DNA from: Flagellimonas meridianipacifica
GTDB lineage: Bacteria > Bacteroidota > Bacteroidia > Flavobacteriales > Flavobacteriaceae
Direction: 5' to 3'
NCBI RefSeq assembly: GCF_003001695.1
Contig: NZ_PVYX01000001.1
Location: forward strand, 1,984,001 to 2,048,000
DNA length: 64,000 bases
This document shows positions 1-9,090 of this stretch, one piece after another; position 1 is the first letter of the stretch; every line of letters begins with the position of its first letter. The position numbers and the translations under genes were made by a program. The notes under the pieces were generated by a model. That model saw only the letters and a program-made list of their open reading frames with translations, had not been told where the DNA came from and did no database searches.

Positions 1-768
1 GTGACAACGAACAAAGGAACACGGCACCATGCCCCTGTCGTAGTGATAGCAGGAGGCTTGGGTTCATTTGAACCTAGAAAACCACAAATTGAAAATATTG
101 CCGATTACGAAGACAATGGGGTGGCTTATATGATTAAGGACCCCGAAGTGTACCGCGACAAGAAAGTTGTGATTGCCGGCGGAGGGGATTCTGCGTTGGA
201 TTGGGCCATTTACTTGGCAGATGTAGCCGCAGAAGTGTCTTTGGTACACCGAAGAAACGAGTTTCGAGGTGCCTTGGATTCTGTTGAAAAGGCGTCGGAA
301 TTGGCCAAATTGGGTAAAATCCAATTGTTTACCGAAGCTGAAGTGAAAGCTTTGCATGGTGAAAACGAACTAAAATCAGTAGTGATTAAACACAAAGATG
401 ATTCCAAGGGGGAAACTTATGTTGAAACCGATTTTTTTATACCCCTATTTGGTCTTTCCCCAAAATTGGGTCCTATCGGTGATTGGGGATTGGAAATTGA
501 AAAAAATGCGATTAAAGTCAATAATGCCAAGGACTACCAAACCAACGTACCGGGAGTTTTTGCCATTGGAGATGTAAATACGTATGAGGGAAAGTTAAAG
601 TTGATACTTTCTGGTTTCCATGAAGCCGCAGTAATGTGTCAATATGCCTATCAACTCATTAATCCAGGGAAGAGATTTGTTATGAAGTATACCACCGTTG
701 GCGGTGTTGAAGGATTTGACGGAACCAAAAAAGAAGCAAAAAAAGAAGTTGTGCAAAGTATTTTGTAA
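1..768 (+). CDS. Ferredoxin--NADP(+) reductase, thioredoxin reductase-like type (5' truncated)
   Basis: C-terminal 255 residues of a two-dinucleotide-domain flavoprotein; the first ~95 residues, with the FAD-binding GxGxxG, lie outside the window, so the GTG at base 1 is just an in-frame codon. Visible: NADPH-binding VVIAGGGDSALDWA (about residues 56-69), the NADPH-type HRR..FR motif (about 83-89) and the closing FAD motif around FAIGDVNTYEGK. The CxxC that thioredoxin reductases carry just before the NADPH glycine motif is absent, which points to the ferredoxin/flavodoxin-NADP reductase branch rather than TrxB. It would pass electrons between NADPH and ferredoxin in the cytoplasm. A hairpin follows the stop. 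Function is inferred from family motifs. Confidence 0.85.
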   Translation: MTTNKGTRHHAPVVVIAGGLGSFEPRKPQIENIADYEDNGVAYMIKDPEVYRDKKVVIAGGGDSALDWAIYLADVAAEVSLVHRRNEFRGALDSVEKASELAKLGKIQLFTEAEVKALHGENELKSVVIKHKDDSKGETYVETDFFIPLFGLSPKLGPIGDWGLEIEKNAIKVNNAKDYQTNVPGVFAIGDVNTYEGKLKLILSGFHEAAVMCQYAYQLINPGKRFVMKYTTVGGVEGFDGTKKEAKKEVVQSIL

Positions 769-795
769 CGATGAAAATTATTTGTTTTAGCTATG

Positions 796-818
796 AGCCT
801 CCCAAAATTTGGGAGGCT
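796..818 (+). terminator. Hairpin after the ferredoxin-NADP reductase gene
   Basis: Perfect inverted repeat, AGCCTCCCAAA and TTTGGGAGGCT around one base, 27 bases after the stop codon. The following T stretch is interrupted (TTTCGATTTT), so it may be a weak terminator or an mRNA-stabilising hairpin. Confidence 0.55.
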
Positions 819-896
819 TTCGATTTTGGGGGTAATTCATTTGCTTTTGAAAACTCTGTACCTTTACTTTGCAGCTTAGTTCATGTATAAATTGAA

Positions 897-1034
897 ATGT
901 TATCAAGAAAGGTGGAGGGAATAGACCCTTAGAAACCTTAGCAACCCTCGTCTTCGAGAAGGTGCTACGTTCTATTTCGCTTATGCGGAAAAAGATGACC
1001 ATAAGAAAGCACTCTTTCCATTTTTTTGATAGCA
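897..1034 (+). ncRNA. SAM-I (S-box) riboswitch
   Basis: The S-box core is readable: ATCAAGAAAGGTGGAGGGA, then GACCC, GAAACCT, GCAACC, AAGGTGCTA and AAGATGA. P1 can form between GTTATC (899-904) and GATGAC (994-999). Downstream lies a short hairpin (GAAAG 1005-1009 / CTTTC 1014-1018) followed by seven T (1021-1027), a plausible terminator. The 5' P1 strand (898-910) can instead pair over 13 positions with 1022-1034, which would tie up the T tract. S-adenosylmethionine binding is known to switch off methionine genes through this RNA class; here the downstream genes are methionine synthase and MetF. The ON/OFF assignment of the alternative pairings is inferred. Confidence 0.9.
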
Positions 1035-1068
1035 TCTAAACACGTCATAGTAATGACAAAAAGATTTT

Positions 1069-2070
1069 ATGTCTAGAATTGAAGAAATATTAAAAGAACG
1101 AATATTGGTTTTGGATGGTGCCATGGGTACCATGTTGCAACGATATAAGTTTGAAGAAGAAGATTTTCGTGGAGAACGATTTAAGGATTGGGAACACCCA
1201 TTAAAAGGGAATAACGATTTACTGTCTTTGACTCAACCGGAAGCAATCGCAGAAGTACACCGCAAGTACTTTGCCGCTGGAGCGGACATTGTAGAAACCA
1301 ATACTTTTTCTGGCACTACTGTGGCCATGGCGGATTACCATATGGAGGATTTGGTGTATGAACTGAATTACGAGTCGGCGCGTATTGCCAAAGAGGTTGC
1401 AAATGAATTTACGGAGCAGGAACCGCATAAGCCCCGTTTTGTAGCAGGAAGTATGGGGCCAACGAACAAAACGGCAAGTATGTCTCCAGATGTCAATGAC
1501 CCAGGTTTTCGAGCAATTTCATTTGATGAACTCCGAATTGCGTATAAGCAACAAGCTGAAGCATTAATGGATGGAGGTGCCGATATTCTTCTAGTAGAAA
1601 CCATTTTTGATACCTTAAATGCCAAGGCTGCGCTTTTTGCCATAGAAGAAGTTAAAGACGAACGTGGGATAGAAATTCCTGTTATGGTAAGTGGTACCAT
1701 TACCGATGCTTCAGGGAGAACGCTTTCTGGACAAACAGCTCAAGCTTTCTTAATATCCATTTCCCATATTCCCATTCTTTCTGTGGGATTCAATTGTGCT
1801 TTGGGAGCAAAACAGTTGGTACCCCATTTAGAGGTAATTTCTGCTAAATCGGACTTTGCCGTTTCGGCACATCCAAATGCTGGACTTCCCAACGCTTTTG
1901 GAGAATATGACGAGACTCCAGAACAAATGCGCAATCAAATTGAAGAGTATTTGGAAAAAGGATTGGTCAACATTGTTGGAGGATGTTGCGGCACAACTCC
2001 AGACCACATTAAGGCTATTGCTGACCTTGCCAAAAAATATGAACCCAGAAAACTTATTGTTCCTGTCTAA
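1069..2070 (+). CDS. metH: Methionine synthase, homocysteine-binding subunit (split MetH, N-terminal part)
   Basis: 333-residue homocysteine S-methyltransferase domain, equal to module 1 of cobalamin-dependent Met[11 protein letters not shown] is near the N-terminus. The three zinc-ligand cysteines are present as C243 in VGFNCALG and C306-C307 in GGCCGT. Zinc activates homocysteine thiolate for methylation from methylcobalamin. The folate, cobalamin and reactivation modules are encoded by the next gene, 18 bases downstream, so the two products must act together in the cytoplasm. First gene after the SAM riboswitch. A split MetH is common in flavobacteria, so this is not a recent frameshift: both reading frames are intact, with a proper stop and a new ATG. 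Confidence 0.93.
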   Translation: MSRIEEILKERILVLDGAMGTMLQRYKFEEEDFRGERFKDWEHPLKGNNDLLSLTQPEAIAEVHRKYFAAGADIVETNTFSGTTVAMADYHMEDLVYELNYESARIAKEVANEFTEQEPHKPRFVAGSMGPTNKTASMSPDVNDPGFRAISFDELRIAYKQQAEALMDGGADILLVETIFDTLNAKAALFAIEEVKDERGIEIPVMVSGTITDASGRTLSGQTAQAFLISISHIPILSVGFNCALGAKQLVPHLEVISAKSDFAVSAHPNAGLPNAFGEYDETPEQMRNQIEEYLEKGLVNIVGGCCGTTPDHIKAIADLAKKYEPRKLIVPV

Positions 2071-2088
2071 AAAGGAATCCATCCGATA

Positions 2089-4770
2089 ATGGAGATTACC
2101 CAAAAATATTTGAGACTAAGTGGGCTGGAACCCTTGGTCATTACCCCAGAAAGCAACTTTATAAATGTTGGTGAACGGACCAATGTGGCTGGCTCCAAAA
2201 AATTCCTTAGGCTTATTAAGGAAGAAAACTACGAGGAGGCCCTCGAGGTGGCACGCCATCAGGTGGAAGGAGGGGCTCAAATCATTGATATCAATATGGA
2301 TGATGGCTTGATTGATGGCAAAGAGGCCATGGTCAAGTTTTTAAATCTTATTGTCGCAGAACCGGATATTGCTAGAGTTCCCATCATGATTGATAGCTCC
2401 AAGTGGGATATCATCGAAGCTGGTCTTCAAGTAGTACAGGGAAAATGTGTCGTCAATTCCATTAGCCTAAAAGAAGGTGAAGAGGAATTTATTCGGCAAG
2501 CTAAGTTAATAAAGCGTTACGGTGCAGCTGTTATCGTGATGGCTTTTGATGAGGTAGGGCAGGCTGACAATCTTGAACGACGTATAGAAATTGCGGAACG
2601 CTCGTATCGAATTTTGGTTGACCAAGTCAAATTCCCACCTGAGGATATCATCTTTGACCTAAATATTTTTCCCGTCGCCACAGGAATGGATGAGCATAAA
2701 TTGAATGCCCTGGATTTTATTGAGGGCACTCGATGGGTTCGTCAAAATCTACCGTATTGCAGTGTGAGTGGGGGAGTTAGCAATGTATCATTTTCATTTC
2801 GAGGAAACAATACGGTTCGTGAGGCAATGCACTCCGCATTCCTATATCATGCCATAAAGGCTGGAATGAATATGGGTATTGTGAATCCAGCTTTACTCGA
2901 AGTCTATGATGATATTCCGGAAGATTTATTGAATCATGTAGAAGACGTTCTGCTCAATCGAAGAGAGGATGCTACGGAGAGACTACTTGAGTTTGCCGAA
3001 ACGGTTGTTGGTAAATCCAAAGAAAGCAAGGTGGACTTATCTTGGCGCGAAGAACCTCTTCAAGACCGGATTACCCGTGCTCTGGTTAAGGGAATAGACC
3101 AATTTATTGTGGAAGATGTTGAAGAGGCCAGGCTACAAGCGTCAAAACCCTTGGAAGTCATTGAGGGTAATTTAATGACAGGAATGAATGTGGTGGGCGA
3201 TTTGTTTGGCAGTGGGAAAATGTTTCTGCCGCAAGTTGTGAAATCGGCCCGGGTAATGAAAAAAGCTGTGGCACATTTGACCCCATTCATTGAAGCATCC
3301 AAGGATTCCACCACCAATTCTGCGGGTAAAATTTTAATGGCTACAGTTAAAGGGGACGTACATGATATTGGAAAAAATATCGTGAGTGTAGTCTTAGCCT
3401 GTAATAACTATGAAATTGTGGATTTGGGTGTTATGGTTCCTCCTGAAAAAATCATTCAAAAGGCAAAGGAAGAACAAGTGGATATCATTGGCTTGAGCGG
3501 GTTGATTACTCCTTCTTTGGATGAAATGGTGTTTTTGGCCAAAGAGATGGAGCGTCAAGCATTTCAGGTACCTTTGCTTATTGGTGGGGCCACCACCAGT
3601 AAAGCACATACTGCAGTGAAAATCGACCCAGTGTACAGTCATTCCGTAGTTCATGTGAACGATGCTTCCAGAGCAGTTACCGTAGTTGGCGATTTACTTC
3701 AAAAGGAAACATCCCATAGCTATAAGAAATCAGTAAAACTGGATTACGAAAGTTTCCGTGAAAAGTTTTTGAATCGAACCAAGCAAAAAGAATACTTGAG
3801 TTTGGACGAAGCGAGAGAGAATAAACTCCAAATAGAATGGAAATCCCCAGATATTGTAGAGCCTAAACAATTGGGGATTCAGGTTAAGGAAGAGTTTGAT
3901 TTAAGGAAATTGGAAGATTTTATTGATTGGACTCCCTTTTTTAGAAGTTGGGATTTGCATGGAAAATATCCTAACATTCTTAAAGATGAGATTGTGGGGC
4001 AACAGGCCACTGAACTATTTCAAGATGCCCAAAAAATGCTCAAGCAAGTCTTAGATGAAAAACTACTAAAAGGAAAGGCCATTTTTGGTCTATTTCCTGC
4101 TAACCAAATAAACGATGACGACATACTAGTCCATTCGAACACAATTGAGGATAGCAAAACCATTTTCAGGACTCTTCGTCAACAAATAAAAAAGAGGGAT
4201 GGGGTTCCCAATATAGCTTTGGCTGATTTTATTGCACCAAAGGAAAGTGGAATTCAGGATTATGTGGGCTGTTTTTGTGTAACGGCCGGATTCGGCACTA
4301 AAGAGCTTGCTGAAGAGTTTGAAAAAAACCATGATGACTATAGTTCTATTATGATTAAGGCCTTGGCAGACCGGTTGGCAGAGGCGTTTGCCGAATATTT
4401 ACATCGAGAGGTAAGGTTAAAGCATTGGGGGTATGCAAAATCCGAAACCCTATCCAACGAGGACTTGATTGATGAAAAATACCGGGGGATTCGTCCTGCA
4501 CCCGGTTATCCTGCTTGCCCGGACCATCTGGAAAAGTTGACCGTTTGGAAACTTTTGGGCGTAGAGGAAAAGATAGGAGTTGGACTCACGGAAAGTTTGG
4601 CCATGTGGCCGGCGGCAAGTGTAAGCGGATATTATTTTGCTCACCCAGAGGCCAAGTATTTTGGTTTGGGAAAAATAAAGCAAGATCAAGTAGAGGATTT
4701 TGCAAATAGAAAACAAATTTCAGTTGAGGAAGCCCAAAAATGGTTGGCTCCAAACATAGTTGAAGCATAG
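2089..4770 (+). CDS. metH: Methionine synthase, folate/cobalamin/reactivation modules (split MetH, C-terminal part)
   Basis: 893 residues equivalent to modules 2-4 of MetH. The pterin-binding domain opens with [14 protein letters not shown]; a helical cap follows; the cobalamin domain carries the axial histidine motif DVHDIG (423-428, H425) and later [13 protein letters not shown]. The AdoMet-dependent reactivation domain contains [12 protein letters not shown] (802-813). Together with the upstream homocysteine domain it transfers the methyl group of 5-methyl-tetrahydrofolate via B12 to homocysteine. All catalytic modules look intact. It sits 18 bases after the first part and 3 bases before metF, in one SAM-riboswitch transcription unit. 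Confidence 0.95.
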   Translation: MEITQKYLRLSGLEPLVITPESNFINVGERTNVAGSKKFLRLIKEENYEEALEVARHQVEGGAQIIDINMDDGLIDGKEAMVKFLNLIVAEPDIARVPIMIDSSKWDIIEAGLQVVQGKCVVNSISLKEGEEEFIRQAKLIKRYGAAVIVMAFDEVGQADNLERRIEIAERSYRILVDQVKFPPEDIIFDLNIFPVATGMDEHKLNALDFIEGTRWVRQNLPYCSVSGGVSNVSFSFRGNNTVREAMHSAFLYHAIKAGMNMGIVNPALLEVYDDIPEDLLNHVEDVLLNRREDATERLLEFAETVVGKSKESKVDLSWREEPLQDRITRALVKGIDQFIVEDVEEARLQASKPLEVIEGNLMTGMNVVGDLFGSGKMFLPQVVKSARVMKKAVAHLTPFIEASKDSTTNSAGKILMATVKGDVHDIGKNIVSVVLACNNYEIVDLGVMVPPEKIIQKAKEEQVDIIGLSGLITPSLDEMVFLAKEMERQAFQVPLLIGGATTSKAHTAVKIDPVYSHSVVHVNDASRAVTVVGDLLQKETSHSYKKSVKLDYESFREKFLNRTKQKEYLSLDEARENKLQIEWKSPDIVEPKQLGIQVKEEFDLRKLEDFIDWTPFFRSWDLHGKYPNILKDEIVGQQATELFQDAQKMLKQVLDEKLLKGKAIFGLFPANQINDDDILVHSNTIEDSKTIFRTLRQQIKKRDGVPNIALADFIAPKESGIQDYVGCFCVTAGFGTKELAEEFEKNHDDYSSIMIKALADRLAEAFAEYLHREVRLKHWGYAKSETLSNEDLIDEKYRGIRPAPGYPACPDHLEKLTVWKLLGVEEKIGVGLTESLAMWPAASVSGYYFAHPEAKYFGLGKIKQDQVEDFANRKQISVEEAQKWLAPNIVEA

Positions 4771-4773
4771 TTT

Positions 4774-5727
4774 ATGAAGGTTACCGAACATATCAAAAAA
4801 GCAAAAGGAGAAACGCTTTTTAGTTTTGAAATTATTCCTCCGGTCAAGGGAAGAAGTATTCAAGAATTGTATGATAACATAGACCCATTAATGGAGTTCA
4901 ACCCTCCTTTTATTGATGTTACGACTTCACGGGAGGAGTACGTGTACATTGATAGGGATGGACTCCTGGATAAAAAGCTGACTCGAATGCGTCCGGGAAC
5001 TTTGGGCATTTGTGCTTCAATAACACATAAATACAATGTTGATACCGTTCCACATGTTCTTTGTGGTGGATTCACCAAAGAAGAAACCGAATACCTCTTG
5101 GTAGATTGCCACTACTTGGGTATTGATAATGTGATGGCGCTACGCGGTGACGCCATGAAAGAAGAAAAGTATTTTGAACCCACCCGGGGCGGACATAGAT
5201 TCGCATCTGATTTGGTGAAACAGGTCAAAGGACTCAACAAAGGAAATTACCTTCATGAAGTAATTGAAACGGATAATTGCCCAGACTTTTGTATTGGAGT
5301 TGCTGGCTATCCTGAAAAACACATGGAGGCTCCCTCACTCAAATCTGATATTAAACGCTTGAAGGAAAAAATTGCTTTAGGTGCTGACTATGTGGTGACC
5401 CAAATGTTTTTTGATAATCAAAAATATTTTGAATTTGTGGATGCCGCTCGTGAAGCTGGAATTGAAGTGCCTATTATCCCAGGCATTAAACCAATAGCGG
5501 TCAAAAGGCATTTACATCTATTGCCGCAAGTATTCCGAGTGGATATTCCTGAAGATTTGATTGATGCGGTTGAAAATTGTAAGACAAATAAAGATGTTCG
5601 CCAGGTGGGTATTGAGTGGTGTATTCAACAATCTCAAGAATTAAAGGAGGCGGGAGTGCCCGTTTTGCACTATTATTCCATGGGAAAATCAGATAACATT
5701 AAAGCGATTGCCAAAGAGGTATTTTAA
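4774..5727 (+). CDS. metF: 5,10-methylenetetrahydrofolate reductase
   Basis: 317 residues, normal for bacterial MetF. Features include FSFEIIPPVKGR near the N-terminus, ITHKYN, ALRGD, GVAGYPEKHMEAPS and DYVVTQMFFD, all family landmarks of the FAD-containing TIM barrel. It reduces 5,10-methylene-THF to 5-methyl-THF, the methyl donor used by the MetH pair directly upstream, so the operon makes both substrate and enzyme for the final methionine step. It starts 3 bases after the metH stop and shares the SAM riboswitch. The end of the gene contains a possible -7 box (TACTTTAG, 5733-5740) for the next gene. Confidence 0.96.
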   Translation: MKVTEHIKKAKGETLFSFEIIPPVKGRSIQELYDNIDPLMEFNPPFIDVTTSREEYVYIDRDGLLDKKLTRMRPGTLGICASITHKYNVDTVPHVLCGGFTKEETEYLLVDCHYLGIDNVMALRGDAMKEEKYFEPTRGGHRFASDLVKQVKGLNKGNYLHEVIETDNCPDFCIGVAGYPEKHMEAPSLKSDIKRLKEKIALGADYVVTQMFFDNQKYFEFVDAAREAGIEVPIIPGIKPIAVKRHLHLLPQVFRVDIPEDLIDAVENCKTNKDVRQVGIEWCIQQSQELKEAGVPVLHYYSMGKSDNIKAIAKEVF

Positions 5728-5746
5728 TTTTCTACTTTAGCGCTTT

Positions 5747-6850
5747 ATGAGGCGCCTACTTACCACCATCCTTGTTTTATGTTGTGCTTTTGGAATAACC
5801 CAAGAAACCAAGCCAACCAAAAAGTATGTAGTGGATGTGAGTTCTTTTTATGGTTCCATCTTACTTCATAACCCAGATATCTCGCATTTGGTTACCGAAA
5901 ACCCCAGTGGCTTTGTCTTAGGTTATAGCCGAAAAAGATTTGGCAATGAATCTTGGGAATCTGAATACGGATATCCGGATACAGGTTTTTCATTTGTTTA
6001 TCAAAATATGAACAACCGCACTTTAGGCGATCACTATGGATTGTTCGCCCATTACAACTTTTACTTTTTGAAACGAAATTTGCAATTCCGAATAGGTCAG
6101 GGAATTTCCTACAATACCAATCCGTACGATAGAAACCAGAATTTTAGGAACAACGCTTATGGAAGTCATCTTCTGAGTGCAACTTTGGCGATGTTCAATT
6201 ATCATAAAGAAGACCTTTTTCATGGATTGGGTATTAGGGCAGGATTGACCCTTGTGCATTATTCCAATGGGAATTTTAAGGCCCCCAATACCTCTACAAA
6301 TACCATGGCTTTTAATTTTGGATTGACTTATGACTTGGATAGAGGGAAAAACACACCTGAGTTGAAAAAACCAGAAAAGAGAGAGAAAATTACAGAGCCT
6401 GTTAAATACAATTTGGTTTTACGTGGAGGACTGAACGAAAGTGATGTGATTGGACTTGGCCAATACGGTTTTTGGATTTTTTCCGCCTATGCTGATAAAA
6501 GGTTGGGCCGTAAAAGTGCTATCCAATTGGGAAGCGAAGTCTTTTTTTCTAATTTCCTTCAGGAGTTGATACGTTTTCAATCTATTTCGTTTCCTGAAAT
6601 GGAAGTTGATGCGGATACTGATTTTAAGCGTGCTGGAATTTTTATTGGACATGAATTATTTGTGAATAAAATGAGTGTCATAACCCAACTGGGGTACTAT
6701 GTTTACTATCCTTTTGAGTTTGAAAGTAGGGTGTACAACAGAATAGGATTGAAACGATATTTCGGGAATAAATTGTTTGGAGCAGTTACTCTAAAGTCGC
6801 ATGGAGCTTCGGCTGAAGCCATTGAATTTGGAGTTGGAGTAAGATTATAG
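5747..6850 (+). CDS. PagL-like lipid A deacylase / acyloxyacyl hydrolase family outer-membrane protein
   Basis: 367 residues with a signal peptide of about 18 residues (MRRLLTTILVLCCAFGITQ) and amphipathic beta strands typical of an outer-membrane barrel. The HYSNGNF segment with H171 and S173 matches the catalytic His-x-Ser-Asn motif of PagL, which removes the 3-O-linked acyl chain from lipid A. The C-terminal half (from ~225) continues as strands and is longer than the ~170-residue PagL of Pseudomonas, so the Bacteroidota version may have two barrel-like halves. Possible leaderless expression: a TACTTTAG box ends six bases before the ATG. Family assignment is good; the substrate is inferred. 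Confidence 0.75.
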   Translation: MRRLLTTILVLCCAFGITQETKPTKKYVVDVSSFYGSILLHNPDISHLVTENPSGFVLGYSRKRFGNESWESEYGYPDTGFSFVYQNMNNRTLGDHYGLFAHYNFYFLKRNLQFRIGQGISYNTNPYDRNQNFRNNAYGSHLLSATLAMFNYHKEDLFHGLGIRAGLTLVHYSNGNFKAPNTSTNTMAFNFGLTYDLDRGKNTPELKKPEKREKITEPVKYNLVLRGGLNESDVIGLGQYGFWIFSAYADKRLGRKSAIQLGSEVFFSNFLQELIRFQSISFPEMEVDADTDFKRAGIFIGHELFVNKMSVITQLGYYVYYPFEFESRVYNRIGLKRYFGNKLFGAVTLKSHGASAEAIEFGVGVRL

Positions 6851-6880
6851 AAAAATCAGATATTAGACTATAGAAGAGAG

Positions 6881-7681
6881 ATGTTAGGTTACAGAAGACG
6901 TACATTTAATGGCAAAGTCATTTTGAGCGCAGTCGAGAAATCTATCTTGTTTCTTTTTGTACTAATTATTTCCTGCAATTCGGAAAATGCACCAGATTGT
7001 TTTCAAAGTGCGGGAGATTTGGTACGGGTTGAGGTAGACTTACCGGATTTTTCGACCATCACGGTTTTCGAAAAACTCAATTTGGTTCTGAGACAGGGAG
7101 ATGAACAACGGGTTGAAATTGAGTCAGGCGAGTTTTTAGTAAATGAAATTTCGGCGGAGGTTGAAAACGGCAGGTTAGTGGTCAGAAATGATAATGGATG
7201 CAGTTTTTTTCGTGATTTTGACATATCAACCATTTATGTTACCTCTCCGAACATTTCTGAGATTAGGAGTAGCACCGGCCTTTTAATCTCTAGTGATGGG
7301 GTTTTGAGCTATCCAAGTTTGACCCTGCTGACCGAGAGTTTTATAGATTCAGAAACTGAGACCACCGATGGTTCATTTGACCTTTCTTTGGATGTTGAAC
7401 AACTATCCATAGTGGTAAATGGCATTGCGTTTTTTCAGCTAAATGGGGTTACGGAAAATTTTAACGTAACCATAGCAGCAGGTGATTCAAGAATTGAAGC
7501 TGAAGATTTGACGGCACAAAATGTAAGTCTGGACCATCGCGGGACAAATGATATCTTCATAAATCCACAACAGAGCTTATCTGGTGTAATCCGGGGAACA
7601 GGGGATGTGATAAGCTTCAATAGACCCACAACCATTGATGTGGAGGAAATTTTTAATGGACGCTTGATTTTCAGAGAATAA
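6881..7681 (+). CDS. GIN-domain (DUF2807) lipoprotein
   Basis: Up to 266 residues. The body (from ~50) has the repetitive short beta-strand pattern of head-GIN-domain proteins (putative autotransporter-type beta-helix, function unknown), ending in GRLIF. The N-terminus is odd: ATG 6881 gives a long charged leader before the hydrophobic stretch ILFLFVLIISC (C32, probable lipidation site), and codons 13-22 are exactly a 30-base repeat-like element (6917-6946). A TTG at 6923 inside this element would give a normal lipoprotein signal (MSAVEKSILFLFVLIISC), so the real start is uncertain. A second GIN protein is at 19222. Not in an obvious operon. Confidence 0.7.
   Translation: MLGYRRRTFNGKVILSAVEKSILFLFVLIISCNSENAPDCFQSAGDLVRVEVDLPDFSTITVFEKLNLVLRQGDEQRVEIESGEFLVNEISAEVENGRLVVRNDNGCSFFRDFDISTIYVTSPNISEIRSSTGLLISSDGVLSYPSLTLLTESFIDSETETTDGSFDLSLDVEQLSIVVNGIAFFQLNGVTENFNVTIAAGDSRIEAEDLTAQNVSLDHRGTNDIFINPQQSLSGVIRGTGDVISFNRPTTIDVEEIFNGRLIFRE
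6917..6946 (+). repeat. Flavobacterial interspersed repeat-like element
   Basis: A 30-base stretch reading GTCATTTTGAGCGCAGTCG followed by AGAAATCTATC. Variants of GTCATTnnGAGCGnAGTCGAgAAATCT are, from memory, scattered in many flavobacterial genomes between genes. Here it lies in frame at the N-terminus of the GIN-domain lipoprotein. Only one copy is seen in this window, so the repeat status is recalled, not shown. Confidence 0.45.
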
Positions 7682-7685
7682 AAAT

Positions 7686-8765
7686 ATGAGCGGTTGGTTT
7701 GATTTCCTTAAATATCTTTTGCCGGATAGGGTCGCACCAAAAGTGAAAGGTTCATCCCAATTGGATTTAATGTTTCAAAATCTAGTAGAAGAAGCTAGAA
7801 TACCTGGAATGTCTATCTGTATAGTAAAAGATGACAAGACAATACTCGAAAAAGGATACGGTTTTGAAAGCTTGGAGACTAGAAATCAGGTAAACTCTAG
7901 AAGTACTGTTTTCAGAATCGCCAGTATTTCAAAATGTATCACAGGGTTGGCTTTGGGAAAAATGGTTGAGGAAGGTTTGATGGATTGGGATGCTTCTTTT
8001 TATGATTTTGTTCCCTACTACCCTAAAAAGAAGTTCGATTTCACAATTCGTCAATTGGCATCCCATACCGCCGGAATACGGGGATATAGAGGCAAGGAGT
8101 TTGCCTTAAATCAACCCTATGCGATTAAAGAAAGCATAGAAGTTTTTAAAAATGACCCATTGGTCTTTGAACCGGGTAAAGGATATCTGTACAATAGTTT
8201 TGACTCTGTGTTGTTGTCATTGGCCATTCAGGAAGCCAGTTCCATGGCATTTGAAGAGTATGTGAAAGAAAAGGTGCTGATACCCTTGCAGATGGCAAAT
8301 ACATATACCCCAAAGGAAGTGGAAAACTCTTCTTTTATGGATGACGATATTTCTGTGGCTGATTTCTACACCCTAAAAGGAAAAACGCCCAAAAAAGCCA
8401 TAACCGTAAATAATCAATACAAACTGGGGGGAGGCGGTTACTTGTCAACCTGTTCGGATATTATAAAAATGGGGCAGTCCATTTTAAATGGAAATCTTCT
8501 TAAGGAAGAAACCTACAAACAACTCTTTGCAGCTCAAAATGTGAATGGTCAATCCGTTTACTATGGATTGGGATTTCAGGTAAGTCAAGATATCGAGGGG
8601 AGGCACTATGTGGGCCATGTTGGAAATAGCGTTGGGGCATATACCAACTTCTTTGTGTATCCTGATGAAAAGGTGGTTATTTCCATTTTAATCAATTGCA
8701 CGGACCCTAAAGCTCAGGGAGGTTTAGACGAGGCAATCAAACAAATTTTCAATAAAAATTTGTAA
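7686..8765 (+). CDS. Serine hydrolase, beta-lactamase/class C family
   Basis: 359 residues with the penicillin-recognising serine hydrolase fold. The SxxK nucleophile motif is SISK (S80, K83). The second motif region reads GYLYNSFDS (Tyr kept, canonical YSN altered) and the third is HVGNSVG in place of KTG, as in esterase/peptidase members of the class C family. No signal peptide is evident; the N-terminus has one short amphipathic helix (FDFLKYLL), so it may be cytoplasmic or membrane-associated. Likely an esterase or D-amino acid peptidase rather than an antibiotic beta-lactamase; substrate unknown. It starts 4 bases after the GIN-domain gene and may be co-transcribed. Confidence 0.8.
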   Translation: MSGWFDFLKYLLPDRVAPKVKGSSQLDLMFQNLVEEARIPGMSICIVKDDKTILEKGYGFESLETRNQVNSRSTVFRIASISKCITGLALGKMVEEGLMDWDASFYDFVPYYPKKKFDFTIRQLASHTAGIRGYRGKEFALNQPYAIKESIEVFKNDPLVFEPGKGYLYNSFDSVLLSLAIQEASSMAFEEYVKEKVLIPLQMANTYTPKEVENSSFMDDDISVADFYTLKGKTPKKAITVNNQYKLGGGGYLSTCSDIIKMGQSILNGNLLKEETYKQLFAAQNVNGQSVYYGLGFQVSQDIEGRHYVGHVGNSVGAYTNFFVYPDEKVVISILINCTDPKAQGGLDEAIKQIFNKNL

Positions 8766-8789
8766 AGTAAGGAATCCTAACTATATTTG
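8759..8789 (+). promoter_or_regulatory. Promoter and palindromic operator 1 of the thioredoxin-like locus
   Basis: TTTG (8759-8762) and TATATTTG (8782-8789) are separated by exactly 19 bases, the Bacteroidota sigma-A consensus. The spacer holds GTAAGGAATCCTAAC (8767-8781), a near-perfect palindrome abutting the -7 box. Related palindromes occur at 9072 and 10088. The position would let a bound protein block RNA polymerase, and the MarR regulator encoded at the end of the locus is the obvious candidate. Confidence 0.75.
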
Positions 8790-8824
8790 TATTGTAATTT
8801 TGCAATAATCAAATAAGTAGAAAC

Positions 8825-9055
8825 ATGAAAAAAACAATTTTTTACCACGCAGGATGCCCTGTTTGTGTGAGCGCTGAACACGATGTTATTCAATTGATAG
8901 GTTCTGAAAATGTTGATATTGTCCATTTGGGTGAAGACAAATCGGAAATAGAAACAGCTGAGAAATTAGGAGTAGTTTCTGTTCCAGCATTGGTAACCCC
9001 TTCCCAAAATGTGCTACATATCAATTTTGGAGCGTCGATTGACGATATTAGATAA
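8825..9055 (+). CDS. Thioredoxin/glutaredoxin-like small protein with CPVC motif
   Basis: 76 residues. An N-terminal strand (KKTIFYHAG) leads directly into C11-P-V-C14 and a helix, then VSVPALVTP, which matches the cis-proline loop of thioredoxin folds. No signal peptide, so it is expected in the cytoplasm. Likely a minimal disulfide or metal-handling redoxin. It is the first gene after operator 1, followed 35 bases on by a lipoprotein gene. The CPVC motif, the DUF2024 CxxC and the cysteine tail of the MarR regulator give the locus a thiol theme. The substrate is unknown. Confidence 0.8.
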   Translation: MKKTIFYHAGCPVCVSAEHDVIQLIGSENVDIVHLGEDKSEIETAEKLGVVSVPALVTPSQNVLHINFGASIDDIR

Positions 9056-9071
9056 TTTTTTAATCAAAATA

Positions 9072-9086
9072 GTTAGGAATCCTTAT
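9072..9086 (+). promoter_or_regulatory. Palindromic operator 2
   Basis: GTTAGGAATCCTTAT, the same element as at 8767 and 10088, ending 4 bases before the ATG of the lipoprotein gene. A weak -7-like TATCATTA overlaps its right end, the same geometry as at the other two sites, but no good -33 box is visible. It might serve an internal promoter or act as a roadblock. Confidence 0.6.
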
Positions 9087-9090
9087 CATT

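Noticed and set aside
1..3. GTG at base 1 as start codon of the first gene
   Set aside because: The family needs ~95 more N-terminal residues including the FAD-binding motif; the gene is cut by the window edge.
1044..1057. GTCAT-AGTA-ATGAC hairpin before metH as a translation control
   Set aside because: Only 5 bp of A/T-rich stem, and the start codon is 12 bases further; not enough to support.
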